Assembly: GCF_030272615.1 (NCBI RefSeq)
Contig: NC_081411.1
Location: 831,192,160-831,256,159, forward strand
Length of the DNA: 64,000 nt
Reading direction: 5' to 3'
Source of the DNA: Cryptomeria japonica
Taxonomy: Eukaryota; Streptophyta; Pinopsida; Cupressales; Cupressaceae
Shown: positions 1 through 10,850 of the stretch, one piece after another
How the letters are laid out: each line of letters starts with the position of its first letter
Position numbering within the stretch: position 1 is the first letter of the stretch
Notes under the pieces: model-generated
Database searches by the model: none
What the model was told of the DNA's origin: nothing
What the model saw: only the letters and a program-made list of their open reading frames with translations
Position numbers and translations under genes: made by a program

Positions 1-35
1 ATTTCTCTATCTCTTTAGATACTTGAAGAAAAGAA

Positions 36-2485
36 CTATGAATCTAACAAACTACACCAAGAGTTACTATTAAGCATGGTATAATCTTGAGATCGTATGT
101 TGCCTTTGTCCTTGTCTAACGATGGCACCATAACTTCAACATAATTTCTCTTAGAAGCCGGGTCTACTACCACCCGAGATACCATCTTTGGCTTCTTTGT
201 TCCCTTAGGCTTTGGAGGAACCAAAAGCTCAAAGTCAAACTCTTTTGGAGAGATCACCTGTTTTTCCTCTTAGGGTCCACTACTTCCATCCAAGGGGGTA
301 GTTCTGGATTGGCCGATGGAGTAGTAGCTCCTTGCTGATTTTGAGTTGAAGTTTTGGGAGTAGGTTGAATGCAACTCAGAGCAGTTGTGAGTGTTATTGA
401 TGGTGCCGATATTGAAGTATGTAGTGAAACATTTGCTGCTGCTGACACCTCTTGAGTTACAGATGGGAGAGTTGAAGGTGCTGTGAACGCAACTTCAACA
501 CTTACCAATGGTGGAATTTCTATGGTGGTGGTGCTGGTGATAGGTAAGTCTACTAAAACCTATTTTGCAAGTGCCTCTTCCAAGGTTCCATTAAAATCCA
601 TCATTGTGGATTCAAAAGTAGATGAAGGGATATCATCTAGATTGGAGAAGTTGGTTATTGTGAAAAACTGATTAGTGGCTTCCGATTGCACCATGCCCAT
701 ACTTAGATCGCCATCTAGAAAAGCCTCATCCTCTTGGTCAGAGTTAGAGTCAATAGAGTGGACGATTACCTATGAGGTAATCGAGGCATCAACTTCAGCT
801 GGGTGTGATGTTTCTTCAGCCTGTACTTCCTCTTGTTGAGGAATTTCGCCTTCTTCAATTTCCTTGGTATGCGACTGTTCTAGCTCTTTAGTCACCGCTT
901 CTTGTACCGCGGATGATGATTCACCCTTTTTGGACCCTTTCACTATAAATTTAATCTTGGGCCCTTTCCCTTTTGATTGTATTATAGGAGCTAAGGATAG
1001 TGCTTGCGGGTCTGCCCTACTCTTCGTTCTCGTCTCAGCTATAGCTATGCTGCCGACTGGGCCATCATTGTTATCATCATCTTCTGAGCTAGCAGGAAGC
1101 TGTTTCATTCTAAGGTTCTTTCTTACCAGCCATGGATTTGTGTTTGCTAGGGTAGGAGTAATCCTCTGAGTGATTGATTTTCTCTCCTTCTTTGACCATT
1201 GTACGGGAGGAAGCGGAGAGTCAACAATTTTCTTCTCATAATAGACCGGATCTATTATGTCATCCGTATCTTCTATGGTCATTAGAATCTTAGCCAAATG
1301 CAAGTTTTCAATTTGCTCCAGAGTAAGGCAGCTGAAATCCATCCTTCTTATATCTTCATCATTTTGACAGTTTGCCCAAACATCCTCCAACCTATAAACA
1401 TGAGTAGAACTCCTTTTGAGTTTGTTCTTTATACCATGAAAGTCAAAATTGGTTTGGGCCTTGAATCTTCTCATGGTATTCCATTGCATTTCTTCCTTCA
1501 TATTTTTGGCCTTGGGATTGGTTAGCACTAAGTACCTGTCGATTGATTCTGGGAATTTCAGCCCAGTCTTATGTGCTTGTGATTGTTTTTCATGCATATT
1601 TATCAATTGTCTGCACAACTCCATGAGGACGATTTTGTCTAAAGGGAACCTTGGTAGAATAAAGGGCTTACCTGAGAAGCATCCTATTTAGATGTAAGTG
1701 AATGTGGGAAATTGTAGGAATACACACCCAAAATGAGATACCCTGTTATAAGCAGCCTCTGATATTCTCTGCTTGTGCAGGCCCTTATCAAACATACATT
1801 TCCATACAATGAAGAAGGCATCATTAACCCTTTTGTAATGACTACCTTGATTCTTGATAGTGAGCTGATCATAGTACTCCCAAACGGGTACCAACCTCCT
1901 ATCACCCTTAGTAGATAAGCCAGGATGTTTCCTCATTGAAGTAGCCACATAAACCAGGTATGAGGTCATGTAAAATTTCAGTGTTACTTTGACCTCCTTC
2001 AACTAAGCACAAAGGGCATTGCTGATCTGTTCATCCCAATCAATTCTTGTTGGTCCTTTCCTGATTATTTTCATATAGTAGCACATCCATCTCTGAAAGT
2101 AATGAGAGTCTTTTAACCCCCTCACCCTCGATAACATGGTGACCATGTCATTGTATTCCTTCTTGAAATCACTCCTGTGAAAGCCTTTAGGCCATCGTGA
2201 GGTTAGGGAACTTCTTGTGGTAGAGAGGAAAATAGTATTGATTACCTTCTTGCATTTATCCCCGTTCTTCTCATAGTACTCTTGAGCACTTTCTTGAGTA
2301 ATATCAGCCACCTCTTCAACTAGAGAGCCTTTGAAGACACTATTGAAAAAGACACTATCAAGGGTCATGATGACATTCTGATCTTCATCTTTTACCTGTC
2401 TTGTATATGGATCAAAGTGATCCGCTACTGCAAGCACAAATTCTAGATCATGAGCTGCAATTGGAAAAGATGCATATTTAAGCAA
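36..2485 (-). pseudogene. LTR-encoded ORF of unknown function, copy in G1 3' LTR
   Basis: Same protein as in the 5' LTR. Segments 2,485-2,003, 2,002-1,688, 1,624-770 and 508-254 share one frame and are separated by stops. A one-base loss in the T-run near 257 shifts the frame into the segment 257-36. The longest open segment (1,624-770, 284 codons) covers the middle region with an acidic Ser/Asp stretch (ASSEDDDNNDGP) and a Glu-rich end. The stop at 2,003 (TAG) matches a CAG Gln codon in the other LTR, a C-to-T change. The last third of the ORF is deleted at about position 94. Confidence 0.6.
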
Positions 2486-2892
2486 CTCGGAGTTGATTAG
2501 ATTAGTTAGGCGAGCATAGCCTTCTTAACTCGGTCAATGAATTCTTGCATATCTACATGCCCAATTTCAGTGTCTCTGATCTCCTTAATATTTGAGTCTA
2601 TTGAACTCTCTGGGTACAAATTCAAGTACTTGTCATACTTGTACTTCATCTTCTTGATGATGCTTTACATGGAGAAGATTCCAATTGACCCGAGGAAGAC
2701 TCGGGCTTGTTGTGAGGGAGATTTGACATTCGTGATGACTGCATTCAATACTAATGATTAGCTATTCATCATTATCAAAATCAAATTTTCTCAAATGGAT
2801 TGAAAAATGGGACTTAAAACAGGCTTGGGAATAAAACTACCAAAAACAATAGGTCGGGGAAAAAAGTCTGACATGCTCTTTTGAAAACAAAA

Positions 2893-3964
2893 ATTGCACA
2901 TTGGACTTTAAAGTCCGAAGTGCAATACAAACACCTTGATCAACACATCAAAATTTAAAGTCCGATGTGCGAGGGTAAATAATGCTGATTAGCACATCAG
3001 ACTTTAAAGTCCAATGTGAAAACTTGGGGTAGGTTATCAGCATATGGGACTTTAAAGTCCGATGTGCATTCCGAGGAAAATCAATTAGCACATTGGGATT
3101 TAAAGTCCAATGTGCAAGGGTAAAACCATATGCAAAACTAGCACATTGGACTTTAAAGTTTGATGTGCAGACAAAGGGAAAACAATCGGTTGACATGTCG
3201 GGTTTTAAAACCTGACATGTCAACCAAACCTACTCCTCTCTGCATATCGAATTTTAAAGACCGATGTGCGAAGGTTATAATCCTATGTATCGGACTTTAA
3301 AATATGATGTGCAGAGATCCTTCCATCCAACTACACACCGGATTTTAAAGTCTGGTATGTGGTTGGAGAAGGATGACTTTGGAGGGCAATCGGGTTTTGA
3401 AGTCCGATTGTCTTCTCGACGCAAGGGAGACAATTGAAGTTTAAAATTTGATTGTCTACACAATACAAAACAAAACCCGAAAAGAAACAAAAAGGAAAGG
3501 AAGAAAACAAAGAAACCCAAAAAGAAAACAAGGAAAAACCTACCTTCATGGCAATGAAGATCGAAAAATCCGACAAAGGAGTGATCCGATCCAATTCATG
3601 GTGAGAAAAATCCAAGTCACGGTGCACAAAAGCAGAGGGCGCGCGGAGAAAAAGAAGACAAACAACAATGAAGGAAATAATCGCAAAAATTAACTTAAAA
3701 AGTGATTAAATAAAAACCCTAAATTAACAATTAATGTCGCAATTAATGACAACTTGCAGTGCATGTCAGACTTTAAAGTCTGACATGCATTATCCGACCA
3801 AGCAGTCTGCAGGTCGAACTTTGAAGTCTGACATGCAGAGGAAGACTATCTACAAGTCAGACTTTAAAGTCTGAAATGTAGGCTAAGACCACCTGCAAAC
3901 ACACATCGGACTTGTATAAAACAAAAAGAACCCTGCAGTTTGGACTTTAAAGTTTGAACTGTAG
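2893..3964. repeat. Array of about 17 palindromes, G1 3' LTR
   Basis: Counterpart of the array in the other LTR, with the same order of units (starts near 2,893, 2,945, 2,993, 3,040, 3,091, 3,139, 3,191, 3,242, 3,286, 3,332, 3,386, 3,427, 3,761, 3,811, 3,852, 3,902 and 3,936). The core is ACTTTAAAGT or a near variant. Most units carry one or a few mismatches, and the unit at 3,902 has lost its right arm. The two arrays are useful for comparing how arms have changed since insertion. Confidence 0.85.
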
Positions 3965-4135
3965 GTCAAACTGCAAACTTAAGAAAAATAAGACAACACT
4001 AAAAATGAAAAGCAAGGAGCTAAATGAACTAACCGACGAAGTCAATTAAGCTCTCCCGGAGACCATAAGGTATGAAATGGACCAGTTTCCTAGGGTTGCC
4101 TCATGATTTTGGCTGTGCTAAAATTGAGGACAACA

Positions 4136-4312
4136 GCTGGCTCTAACTGGGGAACAAGCTGCACCACTTGAAGCTTGTAGAATCCAGAACTCTGAGTGCT
4201 TGTATCCATTGGGCTACAGAGTCAGGCGACGAAAAGACTAAAAAGAAATGACTATACATATTTTACAAAAACTGCAACTTCCTTTACAATGCTCTCTATT
4301 GAGTAACGAGCT
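4136..4312 (-). other. G1 3' untranslated stretch
   Basis: Short sequence between the end of integrase and the 3' LTR. A polypurine tract is expected next to 4,136; the minus strand there (CAGTTAGAGCCAGC) is only weakly purine-rich. No other signal seen. Confidence 0.4.
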
Positions 4313-5671
4313 TCAAATGTTCTCCACTAGTAAGTAGCTATGCTCACCACATACTTCATTAATAGTGAAGGGACCTCTCCATAAGGAGTCAAACTTTCCA
4401 TGCAAACCCTTTGGTTCCCTCCTCTTGTCCCATAACAAGACTTTATCACCAACTAAGAACTCATGGGATGTTGTTTTCCTATCAAATAATGCCTTCACTT
4501 AGCTTTGGTGTGCAACAATCCTATCTACCACTTCATCTCTTGTTTCTTCCAATTGAGAAAGAAACATAATCCGCTTATCTAGTGAATCTTGATATGTTTC
4601 ATCTTGAATGGCCTCAGCGAGCTTTAATGCAGGAAGTTCGACATTGATTGGAATTTCGACATTCAACCCATACAAAAGTTGAAAAGGTGACATATCGATT
4701 GCTCTTTTTGGAGTTATATGATCCGCCCATAGCGCATCATAAAGAGCTTTATGCCAAGTCCGTTGTTTCTCATCAACAAGCTTCCTCATAATAGTAACTA
4801 GATTCTTGTTGCTTGACTCGGCCCGACCATTTCCTTGCGGATAATAGTCATATGAGTGTGAAAGAGTAATACCATGATCAAAGAAAAAGTCAATTATCTC
4901 ATAAGATGAAAAACATGAAGTGTTATTAGCTACAATCTTATGAGGAATGCCAAACCTTGAGAGGATGTTTTCCTTCAGAAATTGACAAACCACCGCCGAG
5001 GTAGATTACTTAGTTGGGATTGCCTCCACCCACTTGGTGAAGTAATCTGTCGCTGTGAGGATGTACATGTGACCTACACTTGATGTTGGATTGATAGGTC
5101 CAATGAAGTCCAATCCCCACTATTGGAAAGGCTCTTCAATTACTACTGGTTTAAGAGGGAGTGCAACTAATTTGGGCTTACCAACAAATTGCTGACATTG
5201 CTCATACTTGCGAACCCAACTATATGTATCTTTAAACAATGTTGGCCAATAGTATCTAGCACAAAAGATTTTGTGTGCAGTAACAAGGGCAGAAAAATGT
5301 CCTCCACAAGCAAGACAATGAAAAGCTTGAAGTAATCTTACTTGTTGTTGTTTGTCTACATAGCATAGGAAATTGTCGTCCAGACCCTTCTTATACAAAC
5401 CATTGTCCCATAGGACAAAATTCACTGCTTTAAGCTTCAAGGTCCGCCTTTCTTTCCTTGATAAGTGGGCAGGACAATCTCCATATGTTAAGAGATATAC
5501 CAGGTCAGAATACCACTCATCAGTAGTGCTAACAAATAGAACATTAGGAAGATCTTGATTCATACCTTCGTTTTCAAGCAACACTTCATCAATTGATTTG
5601 TTTTCAATTATCAACTGACATAGACCTTTTCCACAAACCAACTTAGTGGGCTTAATTTCCATATCATATTC
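4313..5671 (-). pseudogene. pol: G1 integrase
   Basis: Segments 5,662-5,120, 4,993-4,499 and 4,498-4,313. The zinc-binding part is FHCLACGGHFSALVTAH followed by YEQCQQ; the first Cys of the final pair is Tyr. In the core, the second catalytic Asp position reads IVANNTSCF (Asn), and the Glu is kept in QGNGRAESSNK. The C-terminal part (VGDKVLLWDKR, FDSLWRGPF) is recognisable. It would insert the cDNA, but two key residues are lost by G-to-A changes and three stops break the frame. Confidence 0.8.
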
Positions 5672-7309
5672 CTAAATTTTGGCAACCCAATTGCCCCTTT
5701 TAGTCCCAAACTCTTGTTGTGTCAGAATTGACTTGACAACAGCATCAGGAACAAGAGCAATGACATGCAAATTCAGAATATAAAACCTGAAATGTTTCAC
5801 CGCTTTCACCATGACAAAAGCATGTTTCTCCATTTCAGAGTAGTTCAACTCATGAGCCTTTAGTGGATAACTCATAAATGCAATGGGTGATTCCACACCT
5901 TCATTATTTCTCTGCATTAGTATAGCCGAACAAGTATGATCCGATGCATAGCTATACATAATGAACTCTTTGGTATAATCTGGGCATACTAAGACTGGAG
6001 CATTTGCCATGGCTTCCTTGATCTGATGGAAAGCTTTCTTTCCTTTGGGAGTCAACTTGAAGAGAGAATTACCTTTCATCATATTAACTATATGACGAGT
6101 TTGTTCAACAAAGTCTGGAATGAATCTTCGCAGGAAATTTACTTTACCAAAGAAAGAATGAACAACAGTCTTACTTGTTGGCAAGGAATGGTCACGAATA
6201 GCTCTTACCCTTTCTGCATCAATTTTTATACCTTCTTTTGAGACAATATGCCCAAGCAATTTACCTTCAGTGACCCTAAAAATGGATTTCTTGGGATTGA
6301 GGGAAATTCCATGCTGACGACATTTCTCTAATACTCGTTGCAGATGAAAGAAATGATCTTGACGTTCCTTAGAATAAACTGTCAAATCATCCAAATAGAC
6401 CACAATGAACTTACCAAGAAAACTTTGGAAGGCTAAGTCCATTGTGCATTGGAAAGTTGCTCCCGTATTTATTAATCCAAAAGGCATCTTGCGATATGCA
6501 AAGGTACCCCAAGGTGTAGTAAATGCGGTCTTATGCTGATCTTGCTCTAGAACTTCTACCTGATTATAACCTGAAAATCTGTCCAACATGGACATCATCT
6601 CTGCTCCAGTAACAACTTGTAGGACATCATCCATGACAGGTAAAGGATAATTATCCTTCAAGGATGCCTGATTCAAGTTTTGGAAATCAACACATATCTG
6701 AATCTCACCATTCTTTTTACGTACATGTACAATATTGGCTATCCAAGAAGAATGGTGAATGGGAAAGATTATCTTTGCTTTCAACATCTTTTGTACTTCA
6801 GCAAAGATAGTATCAGAGATCTTTGGGTTGTATTGCCTTTTCTTCTAACGGAAAGGAATAATACCTGGTTTCAATGGAATGTCATGGCAGAGCTCTTCGG
6901 GGCAAAAAGACTTTAGATCTTCATAGGAGTATGCCAAGACGTCAACATACTGCTGCAGTAATGCAACAAATTTCTGCCTTTCTCCTTGTGAACAACACTT
7001 TCCAATGTTGATCATTTTTGGATTGTCTTTAGTCCCAATGTTTACTTGTTCATATTCCATTGACCCTGTAGCTGATCTTTGTTGCTTTTTAACATAACGA
7101 TCATGTTTGTCAAAAAGCTTTTCTAGCGAAACTAGACCTTTGGGGATCTTGTTTCCTTTTAATTGCAGAAATTTCTTTCCCGTTTCTGCATCAATACTTT
7201 CAATTGCATCCTTTGAAGGGAAGTGACTACCTTCAAAGTACAGATCATCAAAATTGTCAGCGGTCTGCAAAAAAATTATTACATGATGATCATCATTAAC
7301 ACTTGCCAA
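5672..7309 (-). pseudogene. pol: G1 reverse transcriptase and RNase H
   Basis: The segment 7,309-6,845 is the linker before RT; a stop at 6,845 is followed in frame by 6,787-5,672. RT motifs in order: ICVDFQNLNQASLKDNYPLP, MLDRFSGYNQV, KMPFGLINTGATFQ, then the catalytic VVYLDDLTVYS. The first RNase H follows (MYSYASDHTCSAILMQ, MSYPLKAHELNYSEMEKHAF). The segment 6,787-5,672 is open for 371 codons, the best preserved part of G1. A single stop at 5,672 lies before the integrase frame, which continues in phase. Confidence 0.85.
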
Positions 7310-7335
7310 TGATCATATTTGTCAGGAACACTTGG

Positions 7336-7860
7336 TCAGAAAACTAACTCAACAACATAAGTTGATCCTGAAAAATCTTTGTGAGGAACCAAAGAAGTTG
7401 CTGATACTACTAATGAGTCAGCCCTGTCATTGAATTCATAGGAAACCATAGATATATCAAAAGAATCAAATGCCTCTATTAGATCCCATACAAGGTTGCG
7501 ATAGTGCCGCAACCTTTCGCTCCTTGTTTGATATATGTTCCTGACCTGACAGACTATTAACTCGACATCTCCTTGAGCATGCAAGTTGTTGATTCCCTTA
7601 TTCTGAGCAACATTCATTCCCAGAAGGAGTGATTCATACTCAACAGTGTTATTTGTGTTATCAAACTGCAATTTGAAAGAGAAATGGAAAAGATTACCCT
7701 CAGGAGAAACCAAAACAATACTTGCTCCTGATTTGGTAGAAGAACAACTACCATCAAATTCTAGCATCCAAACATCATCTGGACTACCAATGCTGACGGT
7801 ATCAAAATTGAGAATTTCTTGTTTTGAAGTTGAAGATCTTTCTGATTCCGTAATACTACT
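7336..7860 (-). pseudogene. G1 extra RNase H-like domain, placed before RT
   Basis: Minus-strand coding sequence joins the protease region across the N1 insertion (TSD CTACT at 7,856-7,860 and 23,621-23,625). The domain keeps the four acidic positions of RNase H: WMLEFDGSCSS (D), NTVEYESLLLGM (E), AQGDVELIV (D) and FNDRADSLVV (D). It looks like the archaeal-type second RNase H of Tat elements, yet it sits between protease and RT, whereas N1 carries the equivalent domain after its first RNase H. A frameshift near 7,336 separates it from the next segment. Confidence 0.7.
7856..7860. other. N1 target-site duplication, left (CTACT)
   Basis: CTACT directly before the 5' LTR; repeated at 23,621-23,625 directly after the 3' LTR. 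It fixes both N1 boundaries and shows a normal integration into G1. Confidence 0.92.
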
Positions 7861-8629
7861 TGTAGACACTCAAAATTGGCATGTCTAATTAAATAAATAT
7901 TTTATTTATTTAATTATCTAAGCCTAATTCTTCTATTAATTAAACAAATCTTTATTTATTTAATTAATTCATTTATCTTCTTCTAGCCTTATTTCTCATT
8001 TAAATAAATACATTTATTTATTTAAATTATCCTTTTCCTAAATTAAATAAATATTTTATTTATTTAATTATCTCATTTCTTCTATTAATTAAATAAATCT
8101 TTATTTATTTAATTAATTCATTAGCTTTTTCTACACATGACACATGTCATTCATCTCTTAATTCCTACACTACCTACCTCTTTCATTATTTTATTATTTC
8201 TTCTACCTACCCTCTAATCCTAGCTGACCTCCTTTTTTACACCTCTTAGTCTTATCCCTCCATTTCTTATTGTGTCTTCTATTTAAGGAGATGCCTTCTT
8301 CATTATCAAACCCTAATGACTGATCTTAAAGACTTGGCTACACTACGATCCTACTTGCAACCACATTCCGTTCTTTGTTGAGCTCTTGTGCACATAAAAT
8401 CTGAGAGCAAATATATCAAGCAAGATCAATGGAGATAGGAAGAATGGAGATCAAAACCCTATTAGACATGTAATGGTATAATCTTTGTGATTTCATTTGA
8501 TTTATATTGTCTTAGGTAATTTTCATATGTTATGGTGGATCTTTGTTGTTGTTAGGCTAGGGTTTTTGTGGTTGAATTCATTTAGCCTTTCAATTTTGTT
8601 ATTATTGTTATCCATTTTCACCATAAACA
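7861..8629 (+). repeat. N1 5' LTR (769 bp)
   Basis: Begins TGTAGACACTC and ends CACCATAAACA. The first 260 bp hold five AT-rich inverted repeats of the type AATTAAATAAAT/ATTTATTTAATT. A TATA-like element TCTATTTAAGG lies near 8,278, and a CCCTAATGACTGATC stretch follows it. Homologous to 23,025-23,620 but 173 bp longer. Confidence 0.93.
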
Positions 8630-8632
8630 TTT

Positions 8633-8650
8633 TGGCATGCCCGGTGGGAC
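8633..8650 (+). other. N1 primer-binding site (candidate)
   Basis: TGGCATGCCCGGTGGGAC begins three bases after the 5' LTR, where the tRNA primer should anneal. I do not assign the tRNA. Confidence 0.6.
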
Positions 8651-10850
8651 TCTTGTCCCTTTGTATTTAACTTTCATGCTGCAGATCTTGTGTTTTTGAA
8701 GTTGCACATCTGACGTTTTTGACAGCATTTTGGTATTTTCGCGTCTGTGCACTTTCGGATCGTGTTTTTGATTTTCTGGCACGTCTGTGACATCTTTATC
8801 CGTGTCTGTGTTTTGGCAATATTTTATTTTGCAGGTTCAGGAAGGTGCGTTTGTGTTGTAAAGTCGCGTCTGTGTCATTTTAACCTGTGTCTGTGTCACT
8901 AAAGCGCGTCTGTGCTCTGTAAGTGCGTCTGTGCATCACAGAACCACGTCTGGGTTATCCAGTCGCGTCTGCGATAAGGGTAACTGCGTCTATGCTTGCC
9001 TGATTCAAAATTTTGGGTTTTCATTGATTCAGTTTTTCGGATTTTGCATTTAGGGTTTCAGATCTGGTTTATTTTGAGCTAACATTTTCAGATCTAGCTA
9101 ACAAAATTGGTGCAGCTTGTCTTGAAAACAAAATCGTTTGGTTGAAGGCCCCTATTTCACAAAGTCTTTTGGGTTTTAAAATTTACCTAACTTGTGTGTT
9201 TGCAGGAAGGGGTGATTATTTCAAACAACCCAAACTACTAACAACTCTTTGTTGCAGGTCCTTGGCAAGGGTTTTTTGGATTTTTATTGTGTGCCTTGTT
9301 TTCATAGACTAGCAAACACTTCCATTGGTGCACTAAAATTGAATCATTGTCTTTTGTGTCTTGAGCAATAGGCTCTTTTTGTTTAATCTTTAGAGGGCCT
9401 ATCTTCTCGTGTGGTCATTAGGACTACTAGTGAGAAGAGAACGACCCAAGTGGTAGCAAGGAAAACCCACCTCTTCCGAACCACTATAAACAAATGTATT
9501 CATGGTGAAAACTATGGATAACATGTGCTGATTAGTTCATACCGACACTATGTCTCCCCATAAACCTGCTTGATCAAATTTATTTGATCAGTTGTAGGGC
9601 GTAACCCCTACTGGCTGGGAGCCTTCTGTATTTACAGAGCTGAAAGTGCCACATGTATGGCCACACGAGCGGATGCCCTTACTAGCATCTTTTTGTTTTA
9701 GAAGCCCAAATCCTTCTAGTTGTTGGGGCAGGAGGTCGGACCTCTAGTAGCAGCCCACACACATACGGTTCTTAGTAGAGATACAAAGTTCGCCACGGAG
9801 AGTTTTCATGGGGATTGATGCTTGGCTGACCTGAGAAGTGAGTGCCGAGGGTGGAGCCAGTGAGGTCAAGCATCTAAGTATCCACTCTGAATAGCGTAGC
9901 CTCGGGGGTAAAACCCCATATGGGATCAACAACTATTGTCTTGGCCAACCATAAGAATTTTGCTTGACTTATTTTAAACATTCAAACATTCAAGACCAAA
10001 CAACAAAACATTGTGTCTTTTGTGTCTTCAAGTGTATGCAAAACAATTTTTTTTACATCAAACAACACACTTTTTTTGGAGTCATTGTCAGTCTAAACAC
10101 TTGCAAACATTGAGTCCTCTTGTCATGAAAAACAGTCAAACAGTTAGATTTGGTCACAACAAAAATGACTTCACAGATTGGAAAAAATTGCACAAATTTT
10201 ACAGAAACGCGTCTGTGTCTATTTTAATCGCATCTGAGTCGTCTAAATGCATCTGTGAAGGGCAGAATCACGTCTATGTGTATAACAGCATCTGTGTTGA
10301 ATAGAGACACGTCTGTGTCGGGGAACCGCGTCTGTGAAGTATACAGGCACGTCTGTGTTTAAAATTGCAAAAAATTTTACAGTCCAGCAAACAAAAAGAA
10401 ATCAGTTTTGGAATTCTTGAACTTCCTAGGTCATTTCTCCAGGTTTCATCTAGCATTCAACCTGTCTTTGGGTCTCACACAGTCCATCATTGCTTCACAT
10501 TTTGCATCATATTCATACTTGTCTAAACTTGAGTCAAAAGGTCACTTGCTTGTCCTCATCATACTTTGTCAACACACTACATACAACAACACTTTGCTAA
10601 GTGGTCCCTCATCAAGGTTTCTTACCTTTGGGTCTCATTTGGTCTTACTTAGAGTCAAGGTCAACTTACCTCATCAAGAGAAACTATCCTCTCTTTGGAA
10701 GTCACACCTACTCTACTACATACATACTTGGTCTTACACTTTGGACATTGCAAGTACACTTCAAATTCATTTACACTCCATTCAACTCTTGGTCTTCCAT
10801 ACTTTTTCCATTTTCATCTAGTCTCACACATCTTGGTCAATACCTAGTTC
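8651..10850 (+). other. N1 leader, 2.2 kb, with CGTCTGTG repeats
   Basis: Long untranslated leader before gag, with no convincing ORF. Two clusters of a degenerate motif around GCGTCTGTG stand out: 8,720-9,000 (about 11 copies) and 10,200-10,360 (about 8 copies). The last 400 bp are pyrimidine-rich with many CACTTTGG/TCTTAC-like words. Splice-acceptor-like TTGCAG sequences near 9,207 and 9,257 could mean a leader intron; this is not provable here. Confidence 0.6.

Larger units (their letters stand above)
1..4135 (-). repeat. G1 3' LTR (partial, cut by window start)
   Basis: Homologous to 26,262-32,377 over its whole length, apart from two gaps. At about position 94 it jumps from the equivalent of 26,336 to 27,900, losing the 3' third of the LTR ORF. 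Near 2,660 it lacks about 350 bp that are present upstream of the ORF in the other copy. Homology ends at 4,135 (GGACAACA), matching the outer end of the 5' LTR at 32,377. Confidence 0.8.

Noticed and set aside
864-1691. Plus-strand ORFs opposite the LTR ORF
   Set aside because: Shadows of the minus-strand frame; the same shadows recur at 28,690-29,523 simply because the LTRs are copies.
3448-3693. A Lys/Arg-rich small ORF in the palindrome region
   Set aside because: A-rich low-complexity sequence; the matching part of the other LTR does not keep the frame.
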